DNA from: CAYNRA01 sp046296415
Lineage (GTDB): Bacteria; Bacteroidota; Bacteroidia; Cytophagales; Spirosomataceae
DNA: 64,000 nt
Direction: 5' to 3'
Assembly: GCA_046296415.1 (NCBI GenBank)
Contig: JBKBLN010000002.1
Coordinates: 434,001 to 498,000, forward strand
Below are positions 53,083 through 62,381 of the stretch, one piece after another; the stretch's first letter is position 1, and each line of letters starts with the position of its first letter. Under the pieces are notes generated by a model, which had not been told where the DNA came from, made no database searches, and saw only the letters and a list, made by a program, of their open reading frames with translations. The translations under genes and the position numbers were made by a program.

Positions 53083-53904
53083 ATGAAGCCGATTAAACTT
53101 TTAATTCTCCTTATTTCCTTTACTGTTAGCTATTATTTATATCACAAAAAATTACCCAATTGGGATGAGTTAAGCCATGCTGTTCAAACGGAGTCCAATA
53201 GCGCTCTACCTAAAAAAACCTTATGGCCTGATGCAGCGGGTACCAGTCAGATCATTACCCGAGCCAACTATGTAGCCGGATATTCCAAACAGCATCATCA
53301 ATCCATTTGGACCTTTCATATCTTAAAAAACACCTATGTCCGGGGCGAGGCCAGCCGGCAAGGAAATCAATTTCAACCGGATCCTTTCATCAACGGTCGG
53401 TCACCATACCCCAGTGACTACAGCCGATCGGGATACGACCGAGGCCATATGGTTCCGGCTGGCGACTTTAAATGTTGTCAATCGTGGATGGACGAGACCT
53501 TCTACATGAGCAACGTAGCTCCTCACGAATCCGAATTCAACCGGGGTACCTGGGAACGTCTAGAATCCTTGATTCGGCAGTGGGTTCGGCGAGATAAAGA
53601 ACTGTATGTAATAACGGGTTCGGTATTTGAAAAGAATCCAGAAAAGATTGGACGGAGCTTGAAAATCTCGGTACCTTCGCATGTGTACAAAATCTTAGTT
53701 TACAAACCAGATGATGTATCTCAGGCGCGAATGATTGCTTTTTTATTACCCAACCGAGAAACTGGAAACAGGCGGTTCAGTCAATTCGTTGTTAGTGTCA
53801 AAGAACTAGAGCAAAAAACAGGAATTAACTTTTTTGCCAACATGCCCAAGGATTGGCAGTACAAACTTGAAAAGCAAAATCAATGGATCAACTGGGCCAA
53901 CTAA
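53083..53904 (+). CDS. DNA/RNA non-specific endonuclease (NucA type)
   Basis: 273 residues from ATG 53083. An N-terminal hydrophobic helix (about 5-20) is a signal or anchor. The beta-beta-alpha-metal fold has the DRGHMVPAGD active site at 119-128 (His122 as general base). It also has FYMSNVAPHESEFNRGTWERLE, with the metal-binding Asn, and ELYVITGSVF. This family cleaves DNA and RNA without sequence preference. Secretion suggests nutrient scavenging or defence. Its 3' end overlaps the next gene by 22 bp. Confidence 0.9.
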   Translation: MKPIKLLILLISFTVSYYLYHKKLPNWDELSHAVQTESNSALPKKTLWPDAAGTSQIITRANYVAGYSKQHHQSIWTFHILKNTYVRGEASRQGNQFQPDPFINGRSPYPSDYSRSGYDRGHMVPAGDFKCCQSWMDETFYMSNVAPHESEFNRGTWERLESLIRQWVRRDKELYVITGSVFEKNPEKIGRSLKISVPSHVYKILVYKPDDVSQARMIAFLLPNRETGNRRFSQFVVSVKELEQKTGINFFANMPKDWQYKLEKQNQWINWAN

Positions 53905-55805
53905 ATCAGCCAAAAGATGTCTTAGAGTATTTGGTACAGGAACTTCGAACTCTGGCTCGAAAGCACCCAGCGGAGGTAACCCCTTTGGTCGAGTATTTGG
54001 TTACGTTTCCGTTTCGGAAAGAGCTCTTCGATCAAGTTAACCAATGGGCCAAGGATCGAAAATTTGTGGCGCTGTTGTCGGAGATTGGAATGTCGGATCA
54101 TGAGGGATTTTGGTCGGAGTTGAACGATAAAGTTTCATTTAAAATTCTACCCCCGATTGTTTCCAGTCAGGAATTTCTAGAAATCATTCGGCGATATTTT
54201 GATCAACCAACCGATTATTTATGGGTACAGCGTATTCCAAATGAAGCTTGGGCCCAGTTTGCTTCCATTGCTACACTTCCAAAACCTGTGTATCAAAACT
54301 TTGAAAAAGAGGTCCTCAACACACTCCATGTATTGGCTCATAAAGTGGCTGCCATTGGGATCGAACGGGAAGTTATTTCAAAATTACCTCATCTAGACGA
54401 TCTGGATTCGCCTTTTCTTGCAGTAAGCCGTGAAATTACCGGATTTGTCGAATCCCGCATTTTTCAACAGAATCGGGAGGAAAGTGTCGATTACAAGCAT
54501 ATTCGGGTGATCATTGGGCAGTGTCAAACCCAAATCAATCAATTATACAAACACAAAGATCGATATGGCATTTCACTAAAAATGACATTGCTCATTCGAA
54601 AACTAGAGAAATACCTTTCCCGAATGAAACAACTATTGAGCTGGCTTGAAACCCAAGATAGCTCCGAGCGACTGGAGCGAACCATCCGGTTGTTCAAGGA
54701 AATGGTAGAGACCCAAAATACCCAGCAGTCGATTCGAAAATATTTGAGGGAAACCTTGCAATTTTTATCTTTTAAAATTGTTGAAAACACCTCCAAAACA
54801 GGTGAAAACTACATCGCCACCACACCCAAGGAATTCTGGATTTTATTTCGTAAAGCTCTAGGTGGTGGTGTGGTCGTGGCCTTTTTGTGCGTATTCAAAA
54901 CGTTGATTTACTACCTACACCTGCCCATTTTTTGGGAAGCTTTTTTCTATAGTCTTAATTATGCCATCGGCTTTGTTCTGATCCATCTTTTCTCCTTTAC
55001 GCTAGCTACCAAACAACCGGCGATGACGGCCTCAACGATCGCTGCAACGTTAAGCGACGGGGGGCGCAACAAAGATTGGCTTCAAAACTCCACCAAGTTG
55101 CTCACCCGGCTCATCCGGAGCCAGTTTATTTCTCTCCTTGGCAATGCCATCATTGCATTTCCTGTTGCCTTTGGAATTTCATGGTTGGTTTTTGGAGTCA
55201 GTACATTCCACATTGCAACCGAGGCAAAAGCAATCAAAATGGTGGACGAGTTACACCCGATTTTCAGTCTAGCCCTCCCTCATGCCGCGATCGCTGGTAT
55301 TTATTTGATGATTTCTGGCCTTATTTCGGGGTACTACGAAAATAAATGGATCTACGGAAATTGGCATATTCGGCTTAGTCAAAACCGCCGATTACAGCGC
55401 TTAATTTCACCTCCTAAATTAAAACGACTGGCTGAATTTTTAGACGTAAACGTAGGGGCACTCTCCGGAAATATTGCTTTAGGTTTCTTTTTAGGTTGTA
55501 CCTCTGCCATTGGTTTTACTTTTGGCCTTCCTCTCGACATTCGGCATATTACTTTTGCCTCCGGAAACTTCGGTTTGGCCGCCGCCGGACAAGCGTTTCC
55601 GCAATCCGAGATCATTTGGTCTATTTTAGGGATTATCGGTATTGGCTTGGTCAATGTTTTGGTTAGCTTTGGCCTTTCACTTGTCATTGCCTTTAATTCG
55701 CGTGGTACCCGGTGGCCCGAGATAAAGGCCTTGATGGTGAGTCTAATTCGCCAGTTTTTTCAAAATGGTCACGCATTTATTTATCCAACGAGTCGCAAGA
55801 AATAA
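53883..55805 (+). CDS. Membrane protein of the 'SpecificRecomb' family
   Basis: 640 residues. The N-terminal half is soluble and helical (many charged coiled-coil runs such as LLIRKLEKYLSRMKQL). The C-terminal half, from about residue 325, has about six transmembrane helices (GGGVVVAFLCVFKTLIYYL, AFFYSLNYAIGFVLIHLF, ISLLGNAIIAFPVAFGISWLVF, GNIALGFFLGCTSAIGF). It contains the conserved KQPAMTASTIA motif of the family listed as 'site-specific recombinase' (PF10136 type). There is no recombinase catalytic motif, and a membrane function is far more likely. It overlaps the nuclease gene and lies 5 bp before uvrB. Confidence 0.8.
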   Translation: MDQLGQLNQPKDVLEYLVQELRTLARKHPAEVTPLVEYLVTFPFRKELFDQVNQWAKDRKFVALLSEIGMSDHEGFWSELNDKVSFKILPPIVSSQEFLEIIRRYFDQPTDYLWVQRIPNEAWAQFASIATLPKPVYQNFEKEVLNTLHVLAHKVAAIGIEREVISKLPHLDDLDSPFLAVSREITGFVESRIFQQNREESVDYKHIRVIIGQCQTQINQLYKHKDRYGISLKMTLLIRKLEKYLSRMKQLLSWLETQDSSERLERTIRLFKEMVETQNTQQSIRKYLRETLQFLSFKIVENTSKTGENYIATTPKEFWILFRKALGGGVVVAFLCVFKTLIYYLHLPIFWEAFFYSLNYAIGFVLIHLFSFTLATKQPAMTASTIAATLSDGGRNKDWLQNSTKLLTRLIRSQFISLLGNAIIAFPVAFGISWLVFGVSTFHIATEAKAIKMVDELHPIFSLALPHAAIAGIYLMISGLISGYYENKWIYGNWHIRLSQNRRLQRLISPPKLKRLAEFLDVNVGALSGNIALGFFLGCTSAIGFTFGLPLDIRHITFASGNFGLAAAGQAFPQSEIIWSILGIIGIGLVNVLVSFGLSLVIAFNSRGTRWPEIKALMVSLIRQFFQNGHAFIYPTSRKK

Positions 55806-55810
55806 GCACC

Positions 55811-57829
55811 ATGGCATTTTCCCTTTCATCCCAATATACTCCTACGGGAGATCAACCCCAAGCTATTGAACAACTCGTTCATGGAATTGAACGGGGCGAT
55901 CGCTCCCAAGTATTGCTTGGGGTTACAGGATCTGGAAAAACGTTTACTATGGCCAACGTAATCGCCCAAGTAAACAAACCCACCCTTATTTTAAGCCATA
56001 ATAAAACGTTGGCAGCTCAGTTGTACGGTGAATTCAAGCAATTTTTCCCGGACAACGCTGTCGAATATTTCATTTCCTACTACGATTACTATCAACCCGA
56101 GGCCTACATCGCCACGACCAATACCTACATCGAAAAAGACCTACAAATCAACCAAGAGATCGATAAATTACGATTATCCACGGTATCGTCTCTGATGTCC
56201 GGCCGGCAAGACGTGGTGGTTGTGGCCTCGGTTTCCTGTATTTATGGTGCCGGGAATCCCAATGAATTCAAGCAGAATTTAATTCCCATGCAGGTTGGTC
56301 AGCGGATTAGCCGAAATCAACTGTTGTACCGTTTTGTTGAAATTCTTTATTCGAGAACTGAAGTCGAGTTTTCTCGAGGAACGTTTCGGGTAAAGGGAGA
56401 TACCGTTGATGTCTTTCCGGGCTACGCCGACTTTGCCTACCGCATCACATTTTGGGGAGATGAAATTGAAAGTCTCCAGCGTATTGATCCATTGACTGGT
56501 AAAAAACTAAGCCAAGAGAAGCAGATCGTCTTGTTTCCAGCCAATCTTTTCGTCACAGGAAAAGAAGTGATGTTTCAGGCCATGCAAGAAATTCAAGATG
56601 AAATGATGGCTCGGGTGAAATATTTTGAAAGCGAAGGCCGATTACTGGAGGCACAGCGAATTCAAGAACGAACCGAATTTGACCTGGAAATGATGCGCGA
56701 ATTAGGTTATTGCTCGGGTATTGAAAACTATTCTCGTTTCTTTGACAAACGGAAGCCGGGAGACCGACCTTTTTGCTTATTGGATTATTTTCCAGAAAAT
56801 TTTCTATTGGTCATCGACGAGAGCCATGTATCGGTGCCGCAGATTCGAGCCATGTGGGGAGGAGACCGGTCGCGAAAAGAATCGTTGGTTGACTATGGTT
56901 TCCGCTTGCCTTCGGCCTTGGACAACCGTCCTCTAACTTTTCAAGAATTTGAACAATTAACTCCTCAAACGGTATTTGTAAGCGCCACACCCGCCGATTA
57001 TGAACTGAGACGGTCCGAAGGGGTGGTTGTGGAACAAATCATTCGACCTACCGGATTGCTCGACCCCGAAATTGAGGTAAGACCCACCCTAAATCAGATC
57101 GATGATTTGTTAGAAGAAATCAATGATCGGATCAAAAAACAAGAACGCGTGTTGGTAACCACCTTAACCAAGCGGATGGCTGAAGAACTGAGTCGTTTTT
57201 TAGAAAAAGTAGGAATTAAGGGACGGTATATTCACTCGGAGGTCAAGACCATGGACCGGGTGGAAATCCTCCGGGAACTGCGCTTGGGTGTTTTTGATGT
57301 ATTGGTGGGGGTCAATCTACTACGAGAGGGCCTTGATCTCCCGGAAGTGTCCCTTGTGGCCATTATGGATGCCGACAAAGAGGGCTTCTTGCGGGATATC
57401 CGATCGCTCATTCAAACCATCGGTCGAGCGGCACGAAATGAAAACGGGAAAGTCTTGATGTATGGGGATAAAATCACCCAGTCCATGGCCAAAGCCATCG
57501 ATGAAACACGGCGCCGAAGAGAAATTCAAATGGCCTACAATGCAGCTCATGGCATTACACCAAAAACCATTCTGAAAAGCCGTGAGGCCATTATGGAACA
57601 AACTTCGGTGGCAGACTTCAAACCTTCGACTAAGGTCTATGTGGAACCTGAAGGATTTTCGATCGCCGCCGATCCCGTTTTGGCTTATTTATCGAAAGAA
57701 CAACTTGAAAAGGTATACCAAGAAACCAAACAAAAAATGGAACGGGCGGCCAAGGAACTTGATTTCTTGGCGGCTGCACGCCTGCGAGATGAGTTGGCGC
57801 AGCTTCAAGCAAAATTAGAAACAGCCTAA
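55811..57829 (+). CDS. uvrB: Excinuclease ABC subunit B
   Basis: 672 residues from ATG 55811; the frame is open further upstream but only through the end of the previous gene. UvrB is the damage-verifying helicase of nucleotide excision repair. Walker A is GVTGSGKT near 40, then the beta-hairpin YYDYYQPEAYI, motif II IDESH, motif VI QTIGRAARN, and a C-terminal UVR domain of coiled-coil helices (LEKVYQETKQKM...AARLRDEL) for UvrC contact. No uvrA or uvrC is in the window. Confidence 0.97.
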   Translation: MAFSLSSQYTPTGDQPQAIEQLVHGIERGDRSQVLLGVTGSGKTFTMANVIAQVNKPTLILSHNKTLAAQLYGEFKQFFPDNAVEYFISYYDYYQPEAYIATTNTYIEKDLQINQEIDKLRLSTVSSLMSGRQDVVVVASVSCIYGAGNPNEFKQNLIPMQVGQRISRNQLLYRFVEILYSRTEVEFSRGTFRVKGDTVDVFPGYADFAYRITFWGDEIESLQRIDPLTGKKLSQEKQIVLFPANLFVTGKEVMFQAMQEIQDEMMARVKYFESEGRLLEAQRIQERTEFDLEMMRELGYCSGIENYSRFFDKRKPGDRPFCLLDYFPENFLLVIDESHVSVPQIRAMWGGDRSRKESLVDYGFRLPSALDNRPLTFQEFEQLTPQTVFVSATPADYELRRSEGVVVEQIIRPTGLLDPEIEVRPTLNQIDDLLEEINDRIKKQERVLVTTLTKRMAEELSRFLEKVGIKGRYIHSEVKTMDRVEILRELRLGVFDVLVGVNLLREGLDLPEVSLVAIMDADKEGFLRDIRSLIQTIGRAARNENGKVLMYGDKITQSMAKAIDETRRRREIQMAYNAAHGITPKTILKSREAIMEQTSVADFKPSTKVYVEPEGFSIAADPVLAYLSKEQLEKVYQETKQKMERAAKELDFLAAARLRDELAQLQAKLETA

Positions 57830-57839
57830 TCCCTATGAC

Positions 57840-58691
57840 CTAAACGCGATGGTCATTTCGGTATTGAGTCGGACTCATTCCTTTCCTTTTCTTGAATGCC
57901 TTGTTGAAATATGAAATATCTTGAAAACCACTTTCAAAGGTAATTTCTTGAATAGACTTTTGGGAGGTTCGTAATTGCTGACAGGCGTGTTGAATTCTAA
58001 ATTCCATCAATACCTCAATAAACGTTTTTTGTGTCATACTTTTAAAATAGCGACAAAAAGAGGTCACCGATAACCCCGCCACTTCAGCTACTTCAGCCAG
58101 AGTGATTTGATCTTGGTAATTTTGAATCAAAAACTGATAGATTCGATGAAAACGAATGGTTTCAGCAGGAGACGTCAAAGTGGGATGCCAATCGGAATCT
58201 ATTGGAATCAGTTCGACCTGGGCTAGGTAATGCACGAAGGAAAGCCATTGGATTAATCGATCCCAGGAAGATGCTTGGACCAGCTCGAGTAATTTTTCAT
58301 GTAAGGTGGGCCGATGGGCAGCCGGAATCACCCAACCGACATTCGGTCGTTGAAAGAGGTGTTGGATTTCCTGCATTTCAGGAGTTTGTAAGAATTTCCC
58401 TTCCCATAGAGACGCATCAAATTGAACAACCAAGGCTTCTACCTCCTCATGGGAGTCAGATGGCGTATTAATCCAACAATGGGGAAGATTGGGACCTAAC
58501 CAAACCAAATCGCCGGCCTCAAAGGATTCGACCTGACGTCCCACATACCGCTGGCCTTGCCCTCGAATAATCCATGTCAACTCATACTCTGGATGAAAAT
58601 GGTAAGGTGCATCAAATTGTGGCAGGCTAAATCGCCTCACCAATATAGAGGTAGAGGTGGGTGAAGGAATTCGCTCAAAAACCGCTTTCAT
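57840..58691 (-). CDS. AraC-family transcriptional regulator
   Basis: 283 residues. The N-terminal cupin-like sensor domain spans about 15-170 (FHPEYELTWIIRGQGQRYVG, FEAGDLVWLGPNLPHCW). A C-terminal pair of HTH motifs follows at about 185-280, with QDQITLAEVAEVAGLSVTSFCRYFK and SIQEITFESGFQDISYFNKAFKKRKGMSP. The second helix signature is the classic AraC one. It is divergent from the PhyH dioxygenase gene, a usual arrangement for a regulator of its neighbour. Confidence 0.92.
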   Translation of the reverse strand: MKAVFERIPSPTSTSILVRRFSLPQFDAPYHFHPEYELTWIIRGQGQRYVGRQVESFEAGDLVWLGPNLPHCWINTPSDSHEEVEALVVQFDASLWEGKFLQTPEMQEIQHLFQRPNVGWVIPAAHRPTLHEKLLELVQASSWDRLIQWLSFVHYLAQVELIPIDSDWHPTLTSPAETIRFHRIYQFLIQNYQDQITLAEVAEVAGLSVTSFCRYFKSMTQKTFIEVLMEFRIQHACQQLRTSQKSIQEITFESGFQDISYFNKAFKKRKGMSPTQYRNDHRV

Positions 58692-58822
58692 TTTCTTATT
58701 TTTTCTAAATACTTCAAATAAAATAAAAGTTTAGATAAAATAAACCAAGAACTTGGTAAAAATAACCACGGGAAGAAGTTTAAAATTAGGCAATTTTGTG
58801 AAGAACAAACTGTACACACGTT

Positions 58823-59632
58823 ATGCATCTGTTGATCGATCAACCTTATACTTTGCCTCAAGAAGCCATTGATTTTTATCAAAAAAATCGATTTATCAAA
58901 TTAAAACAGGTATTTGATGCCGAGACATTGGCTTATTATGGCGAGGCGATTTCGAAAAAAGTAGCCGAGCTCAATGCCCAGAGCAAACCATTGGAACAGC
59001 GAGACACCTACGGGAAGGCCTTCTTGCAAATTTTCAATTTATGGACACAAGATGACACTTGTCGGGAATTTGTATTGGGTAAACGGCTTGGACAGATTGC
59101 GGCCGAGCTGATGCAAGTTGATGGGGTTCGAATGTACCATGACCAGGCACTTTTTAAGGAAGCGGGTGGTGGAATTACCCCATGGCATGCTGATCAATAC
59201 TATTGGCCTTTGGAAACCGATAAGACTGTAACGGCCTGGATTCCCCTTCAAGAAGTTCCTTTGGAAATGGGCCCATTGGAATTTAGTGCCGGGAGTCATC
59301 GAATTGTGGAGGGGCGCGAACTGGCCATTAGTGACGACAGTGAAAAGAAAATAGCCGAGCGATTGCGCGTAACCGATTTTGAGCATGTCGTGGAACCCTA
59401 CGAACTTGGGGAGGTTAGTTTTCATTCAGGTTGGGTGTTTCACCGAGCCGGTGCGAATCAAACGGATCAAATTCGAAAAGTCATGACAGTCATTTACATG
59501 GATGAGGACATGATACTCAAAGATCCTGAGAATGAAAATCAGCGAAAAGATTGGGAGGTATGGTGCCCAGGTGCCCAAGTTGGTGAAGTGATCAATACGC
59601 ACATCAATCCGGTAATTTATAGTAAAAAGTAA
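58823..59632 (+). CDS. Phytanoyl-CoA dioxygenase-family protein
   Basis: 269 residues, an Fe(II)/2-oxoglutarate-dependent oxygenase of the PhyH family. The iron-binding HxD is WHADQ (His122, Asp124). The distal His lies in FHSGWVFHRAGANQT near residue 205, followed by RKVMTVIYM with the 2-oxoglutarate-binding Arg. It has VTAWIPLQEV and MGPLEFSAGSH typical of the family. The substrate is unknown; bacterial relatives hydroxylate small metabolites such as ectoine or osmolytes. Probably controlled by the divergent AraC regulator. Confidence 0.88.
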   Translation: MHLLIDQPYTLPQEAIDFYQKNRFIKLKQVFDAETLAYYGEAISKKVAELNAQSKPLEQRDTYGKAFLQIFNLWTQDDTCREFVLGKRLGQIAAELMQVDGVRMYHDQALFKEAGGGITPWHADQYYWPLETDKTVTAWIPLQEVPLEMGPLEFSAGSHRIVEGRELAISDDSEKKIAERLRVTDFEHVVEPYELGEVSFHSGWVFHRAGANQTDQIRKVMTVIYMDEDMILKDPENENQRKDWEVWCPGAQVGEVINTHINPVIYSKK

Positions 59633-59634
59633 AT

Positions 59635-59670
59635 AAAAAGGGGGGTGTTCATTGGAACACCCCCCTTTTT
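59635..59670. terminator. Bidirectional terminator
   Basis: AAAAAGGGGGGTGTTC (59635-59650) pairs with GAACACCCCCCTTTTT (59655-59670) around an ATTG loop. It serves the PhyH gene and the convergent OmpA-like gene. Confidence 0.92.
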
Positions 59671-59688
59671 ATTTTCGGGTCTTAAAAA

Positions 59689-60609
59689 TTATTTTTTACC
59701 AACCGCTAAATCTGGGTTCAACAAGTCATAGAACTGGTTCAAACGAGGCATCAAGATGATCCGAGTTCTCCGGTTTTGCTGACGTCCTTCTTTGGTGTCG
59801 TTACTCGCCAATGTATTGAATTCACCACGTCCAGCAGCAATCAATTTATTAGGATCTACACCATGGTCTTTTTGTAGGATACGAACTACCGATGTGGCAC
59901 GTTTCACACTCAAATCCCAGTTGTCATCGATACAATCTGTATTGATGGAAACGTTATCCGTGTAACCTTCAATCATGACATCCAAATCTGGACGAGATTT
60001 GATGATTTGAGCGATTTTACCTAGCACCGCTTTAGCTTTGGGGGTCACACGGTAGCTACCTGAGTTGTACAACATGCGATCCGACAAGTTCACGAAAACA
60101 ACTGTTTTGTCAACTTTAATATCCACGTCCTGATCTGCGATTCCTTCAGCCAATACACCTTTTAGGTTAACTGCCAAAGCCAAGTTGATAGAATCTGCTT
60201 TGTTCTTAGCCGCCATCAACATCGCGATATATTGATCTTTTTGCTCCAATTGAGCCAAAGTACGATCTACATTTTTTGAGGCAGTTTGTGTTAGAACAGT
60301 AAGGTTACCTACCTGCTCCATTTGCGTGTCACGAAGTTTTTTCAAATCTGCCACTTGAGAACGAAGATCCGTGATTTGCTCATCGCGAAGCTGCATAGCC
60401 GATTGGTTATTTTTGGCTAAGGCTTCTTTTTCTTGCTCACAAGAAACTAATTTATTCTTGAATTCATTGACAAGGTTGCCTCTCTTCTCTAGATCTGCAT
60501 TAGCTACCTCGAGTTGTTTTTGAAGATCAACATACTTCTTCTTGGCAACACAGGAGGACATAGCCACACTCACCGACAAGCCTAGGGCAAGCATTTGGGT
60601 CAGCTTCAT
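59689..60609 (-). CDS. OmpA-family lipoprotein with coiled coil
   Basis: 306 residues. Lipoprotein signal MKLTQMLALGLSVSVAMSSC (lipobox MSSC, Cys20). A long charged coiled coil lies at about 25-150 (QLEVANADLEKRGNLVNEFKN, LRSQVADLKKLRDTQM). The C-terminal OmpA-like peptidoglycan-binding domain (about 165-292) has VIEGYTDN-type MIEGYTDNVSIN, DNWDLSVKRATSVVRIL and AAGRGEF, and ends with NRRTRIILMP. It probably links the outer membrane to peptidoglycan. A CAAAAATA sequence upstream (60652-60659) is a TATTTTTG -7 box on its strand. Confidence 0.92.
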   Translation of the reverse strand: MKLTQMLALGLSVSVAMSSCVAKKKYVDLQKQLEVANADLEKRGNLVNEFKNKLVSCEQEKEALAKNNQSAMQLRDEQITDLRSQVADLKKLRDTQMEQVGNLTVLTQTASKNVDRTLAQLEQKDQYIAMLMAAKNKADSINLALAVNLKGVLAEGIADQDVDIKVDKTVVFVNLSDRMLYNSGSYRVTPKAKAVLGKIAQIIKSRPDLDVMIEGYTDNVSINTDCIDDNWDLSVKRATSVVRILQKDHGVDPNKLIAAGRGEFNTLASNDTKEGRQQNRRTRIILMPRLNQFYDLLNPDLAVGKK

Positions 60610-60753
60610 AAATAATAGATTTTAAGTTTAGTAAATCGTTTAAATTCTGCGCAAAAATAGGATTTAGAAACTTAAAATGCACTTAATATCAAATCTCTCA
60701 TGTCAAAAAATGATAAATTATCGATAAAATGAATGAGTAAGCCCAAAAAAAAT

Positions 60754-61833
60754 TTAATTTTTCTCAGAAATCAAGGGTTGTGATAATAACTTCCGAACCT
60801 GATCCAAAGGTAATTTTTCAACGAATCCCTCTGCAGATTTCATGGATTCCGCCGAAAACAGGGCATTCAAAATAGCTTCCTCTGTCGCTTCAATCGCTGC
60901 CAAAAACAAAGGAGAAATATGGTCATTGGAAAGGGGAGGTTGCTTTCGATCCGTTGAAAACGAAATAACGTAATCCCCGGAACCGTTGGAGGCAATACCG
61001 CCGGTCCGGGCCAGCCCTAGCATAGCCCGAGAGGCCAAACGCTCTAGTTGGCGCGCATCCAAAGGGGCATCGGTCGCTACGATGATCATACACGAGCCAT
61101 CCGTCGGATCATTGAGGACATCGGAAAGAAAATACTTACCGAGCGCCTTGCCAATCGGATATCCCCCTATGAGCAGGGTCCCACCAAAATTGGCTTGAAC
61201 CAAAACCCCGACTGTATAACCGCCTACCTTGGCTGGTAATCGCCGAGAGGACGTTCCGATCCCTCCTTTCCAACCAAAGGCAATGGTTCCTGTACCGGCT
61301 CCGACATTCCCTTGGGCAACCGGACCCGATCGGGCTGCATCGATCGCTCTAAAAACGTCTTGTTCTGTGATGGACATCGCCCGGATGTCATTTAATCCCC
61401 CGTCGTTTGTTTCGCCTACCACGGCATTGACCGACCGAACTTTTTCATTTCCCGACTGGGCCAATGTATATCGATTGACCGCTTGTATCGCCACAGGAAC
61501 ACTCAACGTATTGGTCAGAATGATCGGAGATTCAAGGGTACCCAACTCTCGGATCTGAGTACTACCCGCTAATTTTCCGAATCCATTGCCTACATAAACG
61601 GCAGCTGGTACTTTCTGCTGAAACAAGTTGCCTGCATGTGGCAATAGGGCCGTGACACCCGTACGGATCCTGTCTCCTTCGATTCGTGTGACATGCCCTA
61701 CCAAGACACCTCCTACGTCGGTGATGGCATTTTGCGAGCCCGGTGGCAACACACCCAAAGATAATCCCCAAAGATCCCGTGGACCTTGAGCCCAAGTAGA
61801 AACGCTTATCAGTAAGCAGAGAAAAAGACGCAT
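60754..61833 (-). CDS. Exported P1-family peptidase (DmpA type)
   Basis: 359 residues with a signal peptide (MRLFLCLLISVSTWAQG). N-terminal nucleophile hydrolase of the DmpA/BapA type, which cleaves itself before the nucleophile Ser and hydrolyses N-terminal D- or beta-amino acids. Family segments: GVTALLPH, AAVYVGNGFGK, GTGTIAFGWKGGIGTSSR, YTVGVLVQANFGG, and the processing site DPTDG|SCMIIVATDAPL with Ser as nucleophile. It ends with EEAILNALFSAESM. A periplasmic role is likely. Confidence 0.92.
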   Translation of the reverse strand: MRLFLCLLISVSTWAQGPRDLWGLSLGVLPPGSQNAITDVGGVLVGHVTRIEGDRIRTGVTALLPHAGNLFQQKVPAAVYVGNGFGKLAGSTQIRELGTLESPIILTNTLSVPVAIQAVNRYTLAQSGNEKVRSVNAVVGETNDGGLNDIRAMSITEQDVFRAIDAARSGPVAQGNVGAGTGTIAFGWKGGIGTSSRRLPAKVGGYTVGVLVQANFGGTLLIGGYPIGKALGKYFLSDVLNDPTDGSCMIIVATDAPLDARQLERLASRAMLGLARTGGIASNGSGDYVISFSTDRKQPPLSNDHISPLFLAAIEATEEAILNALFSAESMKSAEGFVEKLPLDQVRKLLSQPLISEKN

Positions 61834-61863
61834 GCTTTTTTTGAATTGAAGTTACAGAATTTA

Positions 61864-61901
61864 AGAAAAAAAGCGTCCCACCAAACAAAGGTGGGACGCT
61901 T
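61864..61901 (-). terminator. Terminator of the CBM48 gene
   Basis: AAGCGTCCCACC (61871-61882) pairs with GGTGGGACGCTT (61890-61901) around AAACAAA. On the minus strand it leads into TTTTTTT (61870-61864). It lies between the CBM48 gene and the P1 peptidase gene. Confidence 0.88.
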
Positions 61902-61938
61902 CATATGTTTCCGTAATCGGAGGAAGATTCATCAGGTA

Positions 61939-62247
61939 TTATAAAACCAAAACGCTGTTTTGCTCAGAGGCAAAACCATTAGGAATCCATTTGTCGGCCT
62001 CCTCGTCGTTCAACCAAATTTGATCATCCACAACATAACGAAACTGCACCTCTTGTTCGGTAGGTAACTCGATGGTCGCTTTGAATTCCCCCGTTTTTTG
62101 CTTTTTCAAGACATGTGCCGAGGCATCCCACTGATTGAATTCGCCCACAACCGCTACTTTACTTGCGCCCTCTACCACACCAGCCGGTACTGCAAAAGTG
62201 ACTTTACATAAAGGCTTTGATTTCAGAAATTGCTTTTTAATTGCCAT
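61939..62247 (-). CDS. Glycogen-binding (CBM48/AMPK-like) domain protein
   Basis: 102 residues consisting of one early-set/CBM48 domain: VAVVGEFNQWDAS (W as carbohydrate-stacking residue), FKATIELPTEQEVQFRYVVDDQIWLNDEEADKW and a PNGFASEQNSVL end. It resembles the E-set of isoamylase and the glycogen-binding domain of the AMPK beta subunit. There is no catalytic domain and no signal peptide, so it is cytoplasmic. It may bind storage polysaccharide. Monocistronic, with its own terminator. Confidence 0.9.
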   Translation of the reverse strand: MAIKKQFLKSKPLCKVTFAVPAGVVEGASKVAVVGEFNQWDASAHVLKKQKTGEFKATIELPTEQEVQFRYVVDDQIWLNDEEADKWIPNGFASEQNSVLVL

Positions 62248-62381
62248 ACGTACATTGATTGATTTGACACAACAAAGTAATATTATATTAAAGTCAATTC
62301 AATGAATATCAGTAAGTTATCTTTAAAAATTCTTTATAAAATGCAATGATTCGACCAAAAAAAACTATTTAATCTAACCGA

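Noticed and set aside
53883..55805. 'Site-specific recombinase' as evidence of a mobile element
   Set aside because: The protein is a multi-span membrane protein with no tyrosine or serine recombinase catalytic residues. No terminal repeats, integrase or att-like duplication flank it.
55712..55810. N-terminal extension of uvrB by 33 codons
   Set aside because: It runs through the 3' end of the upstream gene, and UvrB homology begins just after the ATG at 55811.
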